Positions 1 to 14,000 of a DNA stretch of 64,000 bases are shown here, piece by piece. How positions within the stretch are numbered: position 1 is the stretch's first letter; each line of letters opens with the position of its first letter. The position numbers and the translations under genes are program-made. Below the pieces are notes generated by a model. The model made no database searches and had not been told where the DNA came from. It saw only the letters and a program-made list of their open reading frames with translations. The DNA is taken from the NCBI RefSeq assembly GCF_000143535.2, contig NC_037324.1:1178001-1242000 (forward strand), written 5' to 3'. The DNA comes from Botrytis cinerea B05.10 (Eukaryota; Ascomycota; Leotiomycetes; Helotiales; Sclerotiniaceae).

Positions 1-613
1 TGCATGTTTGTATGAAACGGTAGCATTCATCAATCACACGACAACTGTTTCCGAGGAAGTCCTCTATCTGTCTGCGCAAATATCTTATATTGCATTCTTC
101 ATATAATCTGCCTGCCATTTCTGCAAAATCAATTGGCAGAATACGTCTACAGAACAAGCTCCACGGAACAAGGTGGCGGGCACTTCCAGATTCCACACGT
201 CGAGAGAGGAAAAGGTTTTCAATGGTTCAATAACACAGGCTTGGGAACTTAAGGAGGCTACGAGATTGAAACGGAGATTCAATCTTAGGGACTGTGAGAG
301 CGACGATTCAGGCGTGGGATAACACAACGGACGATTGTGCAGACTCATTGTTAAGGAAGGAAAGGCACATCTTGTGTGCAGAAGAGGAGGCTTCAAATTG
401 GAATCGGAGACTAAGTGAGAATTAAAAGCTTCGCAGATCCAACGACTTGGAATTGGGCTCGTAGACCACAAACACAACATCCGGTTTTTTTAACTCACAG
501 GCTTGGGCTTGGCTTGGCTTGGCTGGGCAGAAAAATAAGCAGGATTGCAGTTCAATTCAAAATATATACCGAACAGACAAGCATCGAGAAGATAAGAAGA
601 TAGAATAGCCAAG
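1..613. other. Upstream region of the Na+/H+ antiporter gene; no gene recognised
   Basis: No coding sequence can be supported here. A 131-codon minus-strand frame (85-480) has no recognisable domain and no splice context, so it is not called. Just upstream of the antiporter start is a short run of TTGGC-type pentamers (about 500-530). The region probably holds the antiporter promoter and 5' UTR. Confidence 0.5.
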
Positions 614-2580
614 ATGCCTACTCTTTCGACATCCAACTTCAACATCGTATGTGCCATTCTTGGCGGATTCATTACTTTGTTTGGATTGGTATCTTACTTG
701 TTCAAAGAGAAATTCTATCTTTCTGAAGCATGTATGTTTATTCCCCCTTTTCCCCTTGCCACTCTGGTTGTTGGTAGACAATGGCTGATATGGATTTAAA
801 CAGTGATATCTCTTCTCTTTGGCGTTGCCATGTCTCCACATGCTGCAGACTTCGTTCGACCCCTTGATTACACTGGCTCTCTTGCAAACCTCAATGCAAC
901 CACCCTCGACTTTTCCCGCTTAGTTCTAGGCGTTCAACTTGTCCTCGCTGGTGTTCAATTACCTTCCCGATACCTGAAATTGGAGTGGAAATCCCTCGCT
1001 CTCCTACTCGGTCCCATTATGACTACAATGTGGCTTTCGAGTTCGCTATTGATTTGGGGAATGGTTCCGAATCTGTCGTTTCTGCATGCTTTGGCTGTTG
1101 GAGCATGTATTACGCCTACCGATCCGGTACTGAGTAATAGTATCGTGAAGGGAAAATTTGCGGATAAGAATATTCCAAAGGAGTTGCAAAAGATTATTGT
1201 GGCGGAAAGTGGGGCGAATGATGGGTTGGGATATCCGTATTTGTTTTTGGCGTTGTATTTGATCAAATATATAGGGCAGGGTGGTGAGTTTATCTTCAAT
1301 ACATTTCCGTCTCCCGTTATCTGTTCTGTGTTCATGCTAATATCTTGTCATAGGCGCTGGTCAATCTGGTGGTGCAGGTAAAGCTATCGGTCTCTGGTTT
1401 GGAGAAACATGGGTTTATACTATCATCCTCAGTATTGTCTATGGAGCTACTATAGGCTGGATAGCCAAAGAGCTCCTTCACTGGGCCGAAGAGAAGAAAT
1501 ATGTTGATCGGGAAAGTTTCCTCGTATTCGCCATCACCTTAGCTCTATTCATCGTGGGCACTTGCGGTATGATTGGCAGTGATGACGTTTTGGCATGCTT
1601 TATTGCTGGAAACGTCTTTACCTGGGATGATTGGTTTCGTCTAGAGACACTAGATGATTCGCTTCAACCTACTATCGATATGTTGCTTAATCTGAGTGTA
1701 TTTATATGGTTCGGAGCCATCTGTCCTTGGGCTTCATTTGCTACCAACAACGTTATTCCAATTTATCGGTTGATATTCTTGGGTATCTTGATACTACTTT
1801 TCAGGTAAGCGACCTCTCCCCTTTGCAAACTTCTGCATTTCAAGATCAGAAATTACTTGCTGGAATCTAGACTGACCTCAACTCAATAGACGTTTACCAA
1901 TTGTCTTCGCAATGCATAAATTCATACCTCAGATTGAGGAAAAACGTCAAGCTATTTTCGTTGGGTTCTTCGGGCCAATCGGAGTTAGCGCTATCTTCTA
2001 TCTTTATATTTCACTCGAATTCCTCGAAACCATCACAGTAGATGGTGTTCAGCGCGAAGATGCAGAACATCTAGGCGAGGTCATTTCAGTTGTCGTTTGG
2101 TTCTTGACAATTTGTAGTATCGTGGTGCATGGACTTTCGATACCATTAGGCAAATTAGGCTTTTTCTTACCGAGAACACTCAGCAGAGCATTTACAAGTC
2201 AAGCTAATAGTCAAACGGATCTGGCTATTGGAGCAAGAGTTTACACTTCAAACTCGGGTGTGTTGAGGGAGAGGAGAAGAGGAAATGCTAGTGCGGATGC
2301 AAGTGGAAGTGGAACGGCACAAGGAAGTTTGGGAAGTGCGATTACGACTCCGGCTTTGAGTTCGGGAACGAGCCCAAGACCAATCTACAGGATTGGGGGG
2401 AGCGTTATTCGTTCGGGGACTGGAAAGGGTGTGACGGAGAGTGGAAGCGGGCTGGATGGGGAGGAGGCGAGTCCGGCTGGGTTTATGGATGGGGCAGTGG
2501 AGGGGAGGACTATCAGATTCCCGGATGAGGAGGCGCATGTCGCTAGTGGGATGGGAAGAGAGAGAGATTCTGAGGTTTAG
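614..2580 (+). CDS. NHA1: Plasma-membrane Na+/H+ antiporter (CPA1 family, Nha1/Sod2-like)
   Basis: Four exons: 614-731, 804-1283, 1354-1804 and 1890-2580, joined at GT-AG sites with an open frame, giving about 579 residues. The family exports Na+ and K+ in exchange for protons and sets alkali-cation tolerance and cytosolic pH. The sequence shows a dozen or so hydrophobic segments, a TPTDP motif near residue 146 and the GANDG motif near residue 177; the acidic residues of these motifs are the ion-binding core in this family. The last membrane segment ends near residue 444. The remaining 135 residues form a Ser/Gly-rich cytosolic tail, much shorter than the tail of budding-yeast Nha1 and closer to fission-yeast Sod2. 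The start is the first ATG that puts a hydrophobic helix at the N terminus. The gene is convergent with the HPPD gene. Confidence 0.93.
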
Positions 2581-3147
2581 GTTGGAATGGAGTGATTGAG
2601 GTGACGGTGATGGTCATAGTTATCGTGGGGTTGAGGACCTAGGAGCCGTGCGATGTTCAATTTGGAAGCTAGAGTATTGTTAGAATGGGGGATGAGAATG
2701 AGAGGGAAAAGATACAGGGTGCTAGGATTCGGGATTTGAAGATTATAACGAGGAGTGCTGCGATGTGCTACTTTGTAATCTGCATATAGATCTTCATGGG
2801 GTGGTATTAGTACATACGATAGATAGATTTCGGCTATAGCTGTAACACACATATACCGTATCACTACACTCAGATCTACATCATTGGGTGAGTATATGCG
2901 TGTGTAAGATAAATTATAGGATTCGCTTTAACTCTTGATTCCGGAGCAACCAACCGAAATGCACACCAAAATCCGTTCATCCACTCCGCTAATGCTATGC
3001 TATGTAGTGATCATCATTCGTAAGGTGCAACATTGTGCCCTCAAAATCCCAGACTCCGTACACCTAAAGCAGATATACCATATCGCCCTCATCCTAGCCT
3101 ATCTACTACAACCGTCTAATGATTCCTCACCACCCAAGAGTCACTCT
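2581..3147. other. Convergent 3' intergenic region
   Basis: This lies between the stop codons of the antiporter (plus) and HPPD (minus). It should contain both 3' UTRs and poly(A) signals. No other feature is seen. Confidence 0.5.
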
Positions 3148-4482
<1,335 letters not shown>

Positions 4483-5202
4483 GATGTGATGTTGTGATAT
4501 GGGGGGTTAAGTAGATAGTAGAGAGATGGAGATTGGATTCCTCTATCCGTAGGTAGGTGAGATTGATGACCAGAAATGGTTTGAGAGGAGACAACCAATC
4601 AGTACTTTAAGTAATAGGGAGATTCTCAAGACAGTTTGTCGAAAGCAAACTTTGCTTGCAGATATGTTTGTCAAAAGAGTCAAATTTGAGTAACAAAGGA
4701 AGATGTTTGTGAAGAAGAGGAACTTGGGACTGCCATCAGCTCCTCTTCTTATGAGGTCGATACATCTCGGTATACGGCGGACTAAGCCATGTCAAAACAT
4801 AGAGTGACCGCATAATCCATCAACTAAGCTTCACAATCACCGACTAATGAACGTACAGCAATTAAACCGATCGCCATCCTTTGGCCTAGGATTGCTTTTT
4901 AGAAGTTGTTAGGGTTTCAAGTGCGGTTGATGCTCCTTCATTCCGCGCGGTTTACAAACGGCTGTGTTCGGCTTAAATGTCGCTTGTTCGCTTAGTCATT
5001 GCGCGGAATTTCGAATGTTTCACTGTACCACACTACCGCAGTCACGTTTTGGCTGTACCGAATACTTCTACATTCATGATCTCGATCAATTTTAGATCTT
5101 TATCTTTTGCGTTGCTTTCATCATTAATAATTCTTTTGAATATCCGGAGGGGAAATTTTTTTCCAAAACCGCAACACAGATAGATATAGATTCCTTCCAA
5201 GA
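4483..5202. promoter_or_regulatory. Shared divergent promoter region of HPPD and the TTC36-like gene
   Basis: This 720-bp gap separates the two start codons and must hold both promoters. A CCAAT pentamer at 4595-4599, about 113 bp upstream of the HPPD start, is a possible CCAAT-complex (Hap) site. A GGCTTAAATG context precedes the TTC36 side near 4970-4980. Co-regulation of the two genes is inferred from the arrangement only. Confidence 0.55.
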
Positions 5203-6015
5203 ATGACAACACTTACCAGACACGACCTCGAAGTTCTCGAGAAAATAAAGGATCCTGAGTCGGGTCCTTCGAATCCCCTCCTTATCGATGATTCGCTTCC
5301 CAAAGACCCGCATATCATCGATCTTTCTACATATCAAGAAATTGCGCAACGAGAGAGAGATATTATTCTCTCCATGCAAGATGTAGAACTTCAGATGGCT
5401 GGGTTGAAACCTCTTGCTGAACATTCGCCTTTATCTCAATATCAAACTTGCCTCCAGAGCTTGAATGGTTTGATTGAAGAATATCCTAACTATGCCAGTG
5501 CGAGGAATAACAGAGCACAAGCATTACGTCGTGTTTATGGCGATTTGATGTTGGTGAAGAGATCCTCTACCAAAGGATCTGGAACTGGTGTGAACGAACC
5601 TTTGGATACGGAAGCATCTGAATCCACCATAAAACTTGCATCATTTAACGCCTTATCCGATCTTGATAAAGCAATTTCACTGTTGGCTCCAAAGACACCC
5701 TGGGCATCAATATCTCCTCAAGCAGCAAAGACGCTTTCCCAAGCCTTAACGCAACGAGGTGCCTTGTATCATCTATCAGCTAAACAACTTTCTTCTGACG
5801 CTGAATCGAGTGTGAGAATTGATGAGAGGAGAAGGGAGGCGAAGTGGAAGACGATAGAATTTGAAGAGGCAGCATCAAGGGATTTTATGACGGGCGGAAG
5901 GTATGGGAATGAGATTGCAAAGGCGCTAGCGGTGAGCGCAAATCCGACGGCAAAACTTTGTGGAGATATGGTCAGGCAAGCGATGAAGAGAGAAATGGGT
6001 GGCGGTGAAAGCTGA
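5203..6015 (+). CDS. TTC36-like tetratricopeptide protein
   Basis: Single exon, 270 residues. The N-terminal part (LEVLEKIKDPE) and the block around residues 75-115 (SPLSQYQTCLQ, LIEEYPNYASARNNRAQALRR) match the arrangement of the small TPR protein family named after animal TTC36. Further helical repeats follow at about 145-190 (ALSDLDKAISLL, TLSQALTQRGALY), and a conserved C-terminal stretch with FEEAASRDFMTGGRYGNEIAKALAVSANPTAK, broken here into its recognisable pieces FEEAASRDF and YGNEIAKALA. TPR proteins are scaffolds or co-chaperones. In mouse, loss of TTC36 has been reported to destabilise HPD and cause tyrosinemia, which makes the HPPD neighbour notable. No signal peptide or membrane segment is seen. 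Confidence 0.85.
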   Translation: MTTLTRHDLEVLEKIKDPESGPSNPLLIDDSLPKDPHIIDLSTYQEIAQRERDIILSMQDVELQMAGLKPLAEHSPLSQYQTCLQSLNGLIEEYPNYASARNNRAQALRRVYGDLMLVKRSSTKGSGTGVNEPLDTEASESTIKLASFNALSDLDKAISLLAPKTPWASISPQAAKTLSQALTQRGALYHLSAKQLSSDAESSVRIDERRREAKWKTIEFEEAASRDFMTGGRYGNEIAKALAVSANPTAKLCGDMVRQAMKREMGGGES

Positions 6016-8366
6016 ATGAAAACATTCCTGTAATAATATGTTTGGGGCAGGGAATGAGAAATGATTGCATTTAATAATGAAGGCAAAGGATTTTTATGGT
6101 TCGCAGCTTGGAACCCATGGCGTTATGAATATAATACCAACATTTTGGCTTAGAAGAGATTCCACTAATGAATTTTTTGAAGTATACAATTGTGAATCAT
6201 CTCAATTTACTTGCTATCATGATGCTATGACCAAACCTGAGAATATCGTTTAAAAAATGACAATATTAAACTTGTAATTGGCTTTCTTGCAGTGTAGGCA
6301 TTCGAACCTGACCTATGTCATTGAAATTGTTGGCCCCGGGGTTTTGTGATCAAGACTCAACGATTGCAGCTTGAATGTTCGGATATGATACTCCTAGAAC
6401 ACTGAACACAAGCAATAGTTCGGCTTCGATACCCGAATTGAACCAAAAATGTAAAACATCGGAATGTCTGCATTATCTCTTCTTTACAACCACTTCTTGA
6501 TAAGGATCGTGATCACCCTCGTTTTAGCCATTCCTAGATGATGAAAGAGGCAAAACAACACTAAATATTGCCTTTCACTTATCCAGTCACTCGTGCATCA
6601 ACCAAAGTGTCAGTGACAATCACGTTGTGCCCACAGTCTCAGCAGCGACTACCCGTGTGGTTCCTGATCATACGCACCGAGCCTGGAACTAACGGGTGGC
6701 TGCTTCAAAATTTCCCGAGATACTGTGATCGAGATTGATATGACATGTTTCTCAGTTCGGATGACGATTCTCAGTATTGCGTTTCGAAGATCTTAACTTT
6801 CAAATCTTCACCAAACAGATATTGGTCTTACTGGAAGATGAAGTGATCTGACGTGATTAACGTAAATAGGGTTAGAAGTCCAACGTGGACCGAGGGAATC
6901 AACAAGACGGTTTCAAATGCTGGCGTTCAACGAGTGGAGGTTAGCTGAGGTTAGGGTGTATATGCAAGTGGAATGTTTGGATGTAGTTGGACGGGTAGAT
7001 ACAACAAAGCAGGCTGGAAATGGCTTGCTTTGCATATCCATGAGTACGGGATCAAAACTTCCCTCTCAAGTCCGACGGAAATAGACATGATGAACGTGGA
7101 AAAAACAGGATTTTTTTTGTTGAATAAGATCTGGCAGAGCTCACTTTCCCTGGTATGATAGAAAGGAGGTAAATGAATGAAAGAGTCAAATGATACGGCA
7201 CGTTCTTTGGTAGTTCAACGTGTCGACAAGAACTTAGCTTCAACGCCAATCATCTTTTGGTGACACGGTTGATACTTGTTGTGAAACTTGATTGTATTAT
7301 AAACGTACGATATGTGACGCTTATGGAAGCACTCAAGATGTACCATGGCTACCAACTTGAAATTTCGAGCAGCTGGTAAGTCCGCCATAGATAGATAAAA
7401 GGCGCTTAGAGGTTTCAGCGAATTATTGATTCTCGCTAGGCCACATCGGTGCTTGGTAAGCTCGATTCGCTATTCCCACTCCGAGGGACAAACCTTTCAA
7501 AGCCAAATCAATTTATTAAATCGATATAAACAAGTAATCGATAAGATACAAGGATTTTTCCAAACACCAACAAGAATAATGCAGCCCTGTGAACAATACA
7601 GTTGACCCGGGGCACGCGAAGCAAATCAGATGAGCAGTATATAGATGATGGTAAATGACGAGAACGGCAGTTGGCGATCTTGGTTAGATCTGAACCACTG
7701 TGCAATCTGCGGCTAGGGTTTTGTGATATTGATCAATGGGTCATGCTGGAAACTTTTGCCGGCCGACCAAAAAGACGATGAGTTGCACAGACTGCGCCCA
7801 GAAGAGCCAGCTTCTGGCTCAATACCACCACACTAAAATGCAAAGAAAGATAATTGTGCCACTCGTGATATGCATTCAAGTGGCGTTCGTCCAGAAGCAA
7901 GACGGACTGCTACGAGATATATTTGGGGACCCCGGTCTCGAGTGCATGCAACCGAAGCGGAGCAGGCGCTTTCACTCATATGCCATTGGAGGATCCAGCC
8001 TTTCGCACACTGCACCCAAAAAAAAGCTCCCGAGACAGTTTCCCACCACCATGGTGAATGGTCCATTGTGGCGCGTTACCTGCTCTGCTCCGGTTTCTGG
8101 AATACGAGCCAATGGGGCGAACGTGCATTATTTTGGTAACGAGGTAGGACTACAATGTGATCCAACATCCCAAAGAAAATTTCTGCACTGCTTTGACAGG
8201 TTCCGATAATGGATTGGCCGGCATTTGGGACGCCATGCCAGCTTCTGAGTGGGGCTTGGATCTCAAGGGAAGAAGACCAATAAGTTCGATATCACAGAGT
8301 ATTGGCAAGCATCTTTTTGAATAGAGAAACGAAGAGCAAGAGATCAGTTAATTGGCTAATTGATAT

Positions 8367-8386
8367 TGTGATGTGATGTGATGTGA
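8367..8386. repeat. TGTGA pentamer, four copies
   Basis: Four perfect tandem copies of TGTGA in the non-coding region upstream of veA. It is a simple repeat with no known role. Confidence 0.8.
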
Positions 8387-11050
8387 TTGAAAAATCTATT
8401 CCGCACATTTGAGTCGGGTCGATGTCGGGTAAAGGCAAAGTACAGTGTATGTATATATACGCATGTCGGGAGTAAATCTTCGATTTTAAACGGTTGTGTT
8501 ACCCCAACCTCTTTGCCCGTCTTTTCTGATCAAGACCCTTCATCCGTGAAACACTAAGCTGCTCCGTAGATTCCTTTTTCTCAGACCATTTGGTGATCAA
8601 GCCATTAATTTCTTCCCAGACCAATGAAACATGGATCAAATAGCTTATTCTATATTTTCTTTCCTTTTACCCCCCACACAGGCGATAACGTAGGAATGCG
8701 GTCCATATGCGTTTAAAAAAACAGACCTATCTATGAGATACTCATGTCGTAGCTAATAGTCGACTACTTCTTCGGTACGATATAAATGTAGCCAATGTTG
8801 ATCAGCATCAAGATTCGGCATATCTAATTTACCAAACGACTGGAATTCAAGGACCCGAAACCTGCTCTTTAAGTGAGCTCTGGTTTTGACGGACTTCGGC
8901 GAAGGTGGATTTTACGACGGACTAAGAGACTAGTAATTGTGCGTGTATATATATATATATCACATAGGTGTTATTTGCAGATTAGATTGGGTATTTCAAT
9001 GCACATCTTGGGAAGCTGAATGGTGATCATAACATTTAAATGACCAAAGGATTCATCACGGGTAATCGTCGTGATCAAGTCATTTAAACATTTGTTCATT
9101 TGGTCGGATTCATGGGGATCATTGCCCGGGGCACCAGAAGATTGGTGACGCCAGCGGAAGGGAGACGAATAATACCGGTTCGAGTAAAGTAGGTTCCGGA
9201 TTTTTGATTGTGGAATTGTGGAATTCTGTCCCGCGAATTGCTGAAAGCCTCGATCGGGATACATGTCCGTGGCATACGAGTCTTTTCGGGTCTAGCCTCA
9301 CGCATGCCCAGTCGTACGATGGCTACTTTAGTCCTATTTGATTTACCCGGGCTAGGGGCGCCAGTGAGGGACGTCAGGCTCTCCAGTGAATGACTCGAGA
9401 TTCCTCAATGAACGTTTTTATTATACAGAGGAGTTGGAATGAAACTTTGGAGAGAAGCAAATATATAATTGGACTCAGAAAGTATTTATACAAAGCAGCT
9501 GAAGAATCTGCTCATGCTACTTGTCATCAATCGAAATTGGACAGACAGCACCAGATCAAGGGTAATCGACAAGTGATCCCTTATAAAATAAGAAACCGAA
9601 TAAAAACAAAAACAGAAAGGAAAATAAAAGATTGCTGAACTCTATCTTTCTTTGGATGAAAGCTTAATATTTTGACACTCCGGGACCAGACTACTCGGAA
9701 ATTCTTCGAGCTTTAAACGTTTCCCAAGAAATGCAGAAGTTTAGACGAGATATTAATGCACGGCTTACGCGATACCCCTTCATTCTCCTCACCTTGTTTT
9801 GGGTAATATTTCCCTGGTTCTTTGTTCCCACAAATGCAGCATCCGCTGAGATTGTCACTGTGTATGCATCGTAATTATTATGGAGGTGTCATTATTATTA
9901 CCGTGAACCAGATTTCCTATCTTCCAACAAGGTTTGCTATGATGGATTTGCTGACCATCGACCAGGCCGTGTAGCCGTCAATCTAAATACCCGCACCACC
10001 AATTCTACGCTACTCGCATCACCAAACCAATGAACATCGACATCGGCTGAGACAAAAAATGCTGGAGTGGGCGGAAAAGGAAGGAGATTTTTGAAAGACA
10101 GGAAGTTTCATACCCAAAGATACGGAATTCGTGTTGAAGATGTCAATGCAAGAAAGGCTGGATGGATGACTTTGTATTCGTATTTTCAGGAAGTGTGAAA
10201 GGTGCACATGCTCTCTTTATATAGCAATGTCTGGCATTCCTGCTTTTGATTCACGGGTATGGTAGTACGGTGTGTGCCGCATTGCAGAGGAAAGAATATG
10301 CGGCCAGGGAAGATGAATAACTTTTAGTGCGAAGTACCTTCGGGCTGGGTAACGGAATGAGTATTGGAGAGCCCAAACGACTTAAGCCCTGTCGTACAGC
10401 CTGTCGAGCCTGTCAAATGCCCCTGTCAAATGCATGCCTGGTCGAATTCCAGTCATTTTCCTTTTCCCTGGATTGGTGAAATACCCAGGTCAGTTGTAGG
10501 TTGTAACATTGAGATGGAGTTGGAAAGATGCATGTTTTGTAGACAGAGCACGGAGTATGTATCGATATGAGCGCCATTGGTAGGTAGTCCGTCAACCAGT
10601 CATTTTGAGATCCAACCTGTCCATTCTGCTGAACACAACCTTTGGAACCTTTATTTGGATAGTCCCACATCACATACAATTAGTGCCATGTGTGTTGCTG
10701 ACTGCCCAGGTCACGCTAAAAGCGGGCAACCAAGATCACTACCCTCAATGCTCTGGTCGTGGTAGACTAGAATACACTCGGGCCCTTTGGATTGGTCTCT
10801 TTGGTGCTAATAGTGAACTCAAATTCCTGGGGATCGTACAAGCAACAGGGCACAGCTTTCTCCTCCCTTTCGATTGATTAGTTGGGCCCTGCTTGTGGAC
10901 CGGGAATGATGGAGACTGGAACTAGAGTGGAACTCGAACTGGCTAGGGTTGTGATTGGGATTACCCAGCAATTCCTGACTATTATCTTTGCCGTGCAGAA
11001 GATAGGCATTTAGTTCTCTACTGTTGTATTTCTTCTTCGTCCTCGAAAAC

Positions 11051-11080
11051 TTGACACCACTCGACACCACTCGACACCAC
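11051..11080. repeat. Decamer tandem repeat, three copies
   Basis: Three consecutive 10-bp units of the form TYGACACCAC lie about 560 bp upstream of the veA start codon. They fall in the likely promoter or leader and could be a protein-binding array or only a simple repeat. Confidence 0.8.
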
Positions 11081-11637
11081 CCACTCGTCGACAACTCCGT
11101 AGGCAACGGCATGGCGTGATTGAGAAGAGGGATTCAGAAATACAGAGCGTCTTTGTCGATATACTTGTTTATTCTTACACCCATACTCCGTTTCGAACCG
11201 TCGGGAACACTAACAGGTTACCGTCCTCACCATCCTACCAACCTAAATAAGCGTTCCCAAGCTTCCCAGCTTATGTTGAATGGTAGCCAACCATCAGCAC
11301 GGCCATTCCGAACTCGACATCCTTTCCAAATAGAAATCATTTGAGGAAAACAATTCGTTCCTTCGTCTGGTACCTTCTCGAGTTACAACAGTTCTTACGA
11401 TTAATTCTACTCTCGTAAATATCGCAGAAGTTCGAAACATACATATCTAGGTACGCATTTGACTCGATAACGCATTGTCGCTTCCTTACTTTAACCTTCC
11501 GATACTGTACCCATTAGACTGGGTGTCGGGACCAAGAATTAACTTCCCGGTCTCGAGCCGGCCACTGGAAGCTTAATACATCAAGGCTAACGACGAGAAT
11601 ATAGCATATTTTGTAATTTTGTTGAGAGTCGGCACCA

Positions 11638-13491
11638 ATGGCTGAACGAAACATTTCCATCGCTTCAAATCATTTTAGAGGGAGTGTGGACTCCAATATG
11701 GCTGCGTCCATAGGTCCCAAAAGCATTCCTGAAACGATTACGAGGCAGACCAAAGGAGGGAGGAAGCTAAAATACACGTTGACTGTGATTCAACAACCTG
11801 AGCGTGCGAGAGCTTGTGGCTCGGGAGCAAAATGTATGTTGGGCTTTCTCACAGTGTGAAGGGACAAATAATTGTTGCAGACACTGATACCGCTTTTAGC
11901 ATCTGCCGATCGACGTCCAGTCGACCCTCCTCCCGTCGTTCAACTTCGCATTTACGATGAAACCGATCCACGACAAGAGAAGGAGATAACATTCCACTAC
12001 AATGCAAACTTCTTCCTCTTCGCAACTTTGGAGGTAGCTCGGAATATTGCTCAAGGCCGTGTACAAACTTCGGCTCCTCAAGCACCCGTCTTGACGGGCA
12101 TGCCAGTGTCTGGAATGGCCTACTTGGACAGACCTAATGAAGCTGGATATTTCATTTTCCCTGATTTATCTGTTAGACACGAGGGCCAATACAAGTTGAG
12201 CTTCAATCTCTACGAGGAAACAAAAGAGGAGAAGGATACTGACATCGAACCCTCGAACGATTCAAGCATGCGACAGATGTCGAGCGCTGCGGCCGCTGCC
12301 GAATCGTCTTTTGATTGGCGCATGGAGCTCAAATCTGATCAGTTCACTGTATACAGCGCAAAGAAATTCCCCGGTCTCTCCGAGAGCACTGATTTGAGCA
12401 GAACTGTTGCGGAACAAGGTTGCCGTGTTCGTATTAGACGTGACGTGAGGATGAGAAGAAGAGATACAAAGCCTGGAGGCGACTTTGGTGAAAAAGAGGA
12501 TGAATATCAACAGGGAAGAGCTACATCTCCACCATTTGATTACAATATCCAAGCTGCGAGGCAAAGAGCTCTGAGTGCAAGCGTTCATGAGGATCCACAA
12601 CAGAGGCGTGGATCAGGAGAAATTTCACCGTACCATTCGCCTGTTGTAAACACCCCATTTCGTACGCCTTCAATTTCTCCATCGACACCCAACGCCCCTC
12701 TGCCGCCTGGCAACCAGCTTGGTTGGATACCGAATGGACCTGGCTACGCCGCTGCTCCCAGTATCCAACCTCCACACCCACCTCCACCTCCACCCTCATC
12801 CTATCCACAGTCAATGCCAGCTACTCATCATAATCAAGGCCCATCGACACAATTTCGTCAGCAACCTCCCCAAGGTCCACCTCCTGCACCTATTGGATAT
12901 GATGAGAGGCGATCTTCTTACAGCCAATTTCGTCCTCCCACAAACCCCTCTCAACAACAATCGTATGAATCAGACTACCGAAGAATGTCCTTTGGATATC
13001 AAATCCCTGCTTCATCCCAAGGCCCTCAACCGATCGCTCCTGCTGTTCAGAATCCAGCTTATAATCAACAATCAATGGAACCTACTTATAGCCGCAATCC
13101 TCCTGCGTACTCAACTAGCTTCCAGGATTCTGTCGCTCTCGCACCACTGAGAGCTGCTGAGCAGCCTTTAGCCATGTCTCCTCTTGCTTCAGTAACGTCC
13201 ATTTCACGTGGGACGCAAAACTCGGCGCCAATGCCAAGCCACAACTATAACAAGTTGGAGAGATCTGGGTCTTACAGCCAATATGCTCCTATCGAGGCGG
13301 AGGCACCAAAATCAACTAATAAGAGAAGCTTCAATGATGTTTTCAGCACTCCTACTGAATCGTTGTCCAATGGTAGACGACCAAGTGCTATTGGCATAGA
13401 TATCGAAGAAAATACCAGAAAACAAGAACAGATGATCTATAGACGAGCTAATGGCAACATTCAGAATAAACCCGCCCCCGGTCTTAACTAA
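11638..13491 (+). CDS. veA: Velvet-domain developmental regulator VeA
   Basis: Two exons, 11638-11833 and 11900-13491, joined by a 66-bp intron; about 595 residues. VeA is the light-sensitive bridging subunit of the VelB-VeA-LaeA complex that links development with secondary metabolism. The velvet domain spans roughly residues 30-245: it starts with [21 protein letters not shown], seen as KYTLTV and QPERARACG, continues after the splice with [18 protein letters not shown] ([14 protein letters not shown] junction), then [18 protein letters not shown] and the [11 protein letters not shown] end. The basic N-terminal [11 protein letters not shown] resembles the VeA nuclear-localisation region. 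The C-terminal half is Pro/Gln/Ser-rich and disordered, as in the family. The intron acceptor at 11898-11899 is chosen because the nearer CAG at 11878-11880 breaks the frame. The gene follows 5.6 kb of non-coding DNA. Confidence 0.95.
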
Positions 13492-13965
13492 ACTGCACCA
13501 AGCTCAAAAAAAAATCCTCAACCATGTCGTCAGTCACGATATTTTCCTATAGAAAAGGCGTCGGATTGACCCTGTTTCTACACGCCTGCCTTTGCATCAT
13601 TTTTTCACCATTTTTTTCTTCAATATACGATTCCGAAACCGGAATTTTACGATACCAATTTGATGGGTGTATCTACCTCCCACCTTTCACTATTCTTTTT
13701 CTATACGACTCGCGGCGGTGTTGTTTATGCGTATTCGCACACGCTTCTGGAAGAGCATTCATGGCATTTCCCCTTATGATATCTAGATGGTGGAAGGCAT
13801 TAACTTTCTGATACTGTTATATTTTCTTTTGTTGGTACTTTGAGCACATGCGGGAAATTTGCATTGAATGAATGAGATGAGGGGCGTAGCTGACTGAGAA
13901 AACAATCTTGTAATTTATTGACTCGAGAATGGAGAGAAAACAAGCAGACTCCTTCTCTGAATGAG

Positions 13966-14000
13966 ATGGATGGAATGGAATGGAACGGAACGGAATGGGA
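13966..14000. repeat. TGGAA/CGGAA pentamer array
   Basis: Seven consecutive pentamers in register, most TGGAA or CGGAA. They lie about 475 bp downstream of the veA stop codon, beyond the likely 3' UTR. Confidence 0.85.

Larger units (their letters stand above)
6016..11637. other. Long non-coding region upstream of veA
   Basis: About 5.6 kb without a supportable gene. Frames here are short, on both strands, and show no family motif or believable splice chains. The part at about 7,730-8,250 is somewhat more GC-rich than its surroundings and carries 157- and 89-codon plus-strand frames that overlap a minus-strand frame; I cannot support any of them. Short simple repeats occur (TGTGA at 8367-8386, TA run near 8945-8962, GACACCACTC-type decamers at 11051-11080). 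The last several hundred bases probably form the veA leader and contain several small upstream ATG frames, for example 11120-11344. Confidence 0.5.

Noticed and set aside
85..480. 131-codon minus-strand open frame at the left edge
   Set aside because: No recognisable motif, odd composition and no splice or promoter context; most likely chance.
6300..6440. tRNA-like TTCGA motifs near 6303 (minus) and 6420 (plus)
   Set aside because: The T-arm stems pair poorly or only 4 of 5, and no matching acceptor stem or A-box could be placed at the right distance.
7736..8209. 157-codon plus-strand frame as a protein gene
   Set aside because: It overlaps other frames on both strands, has no family features, and has no plausible neighbouring exons.
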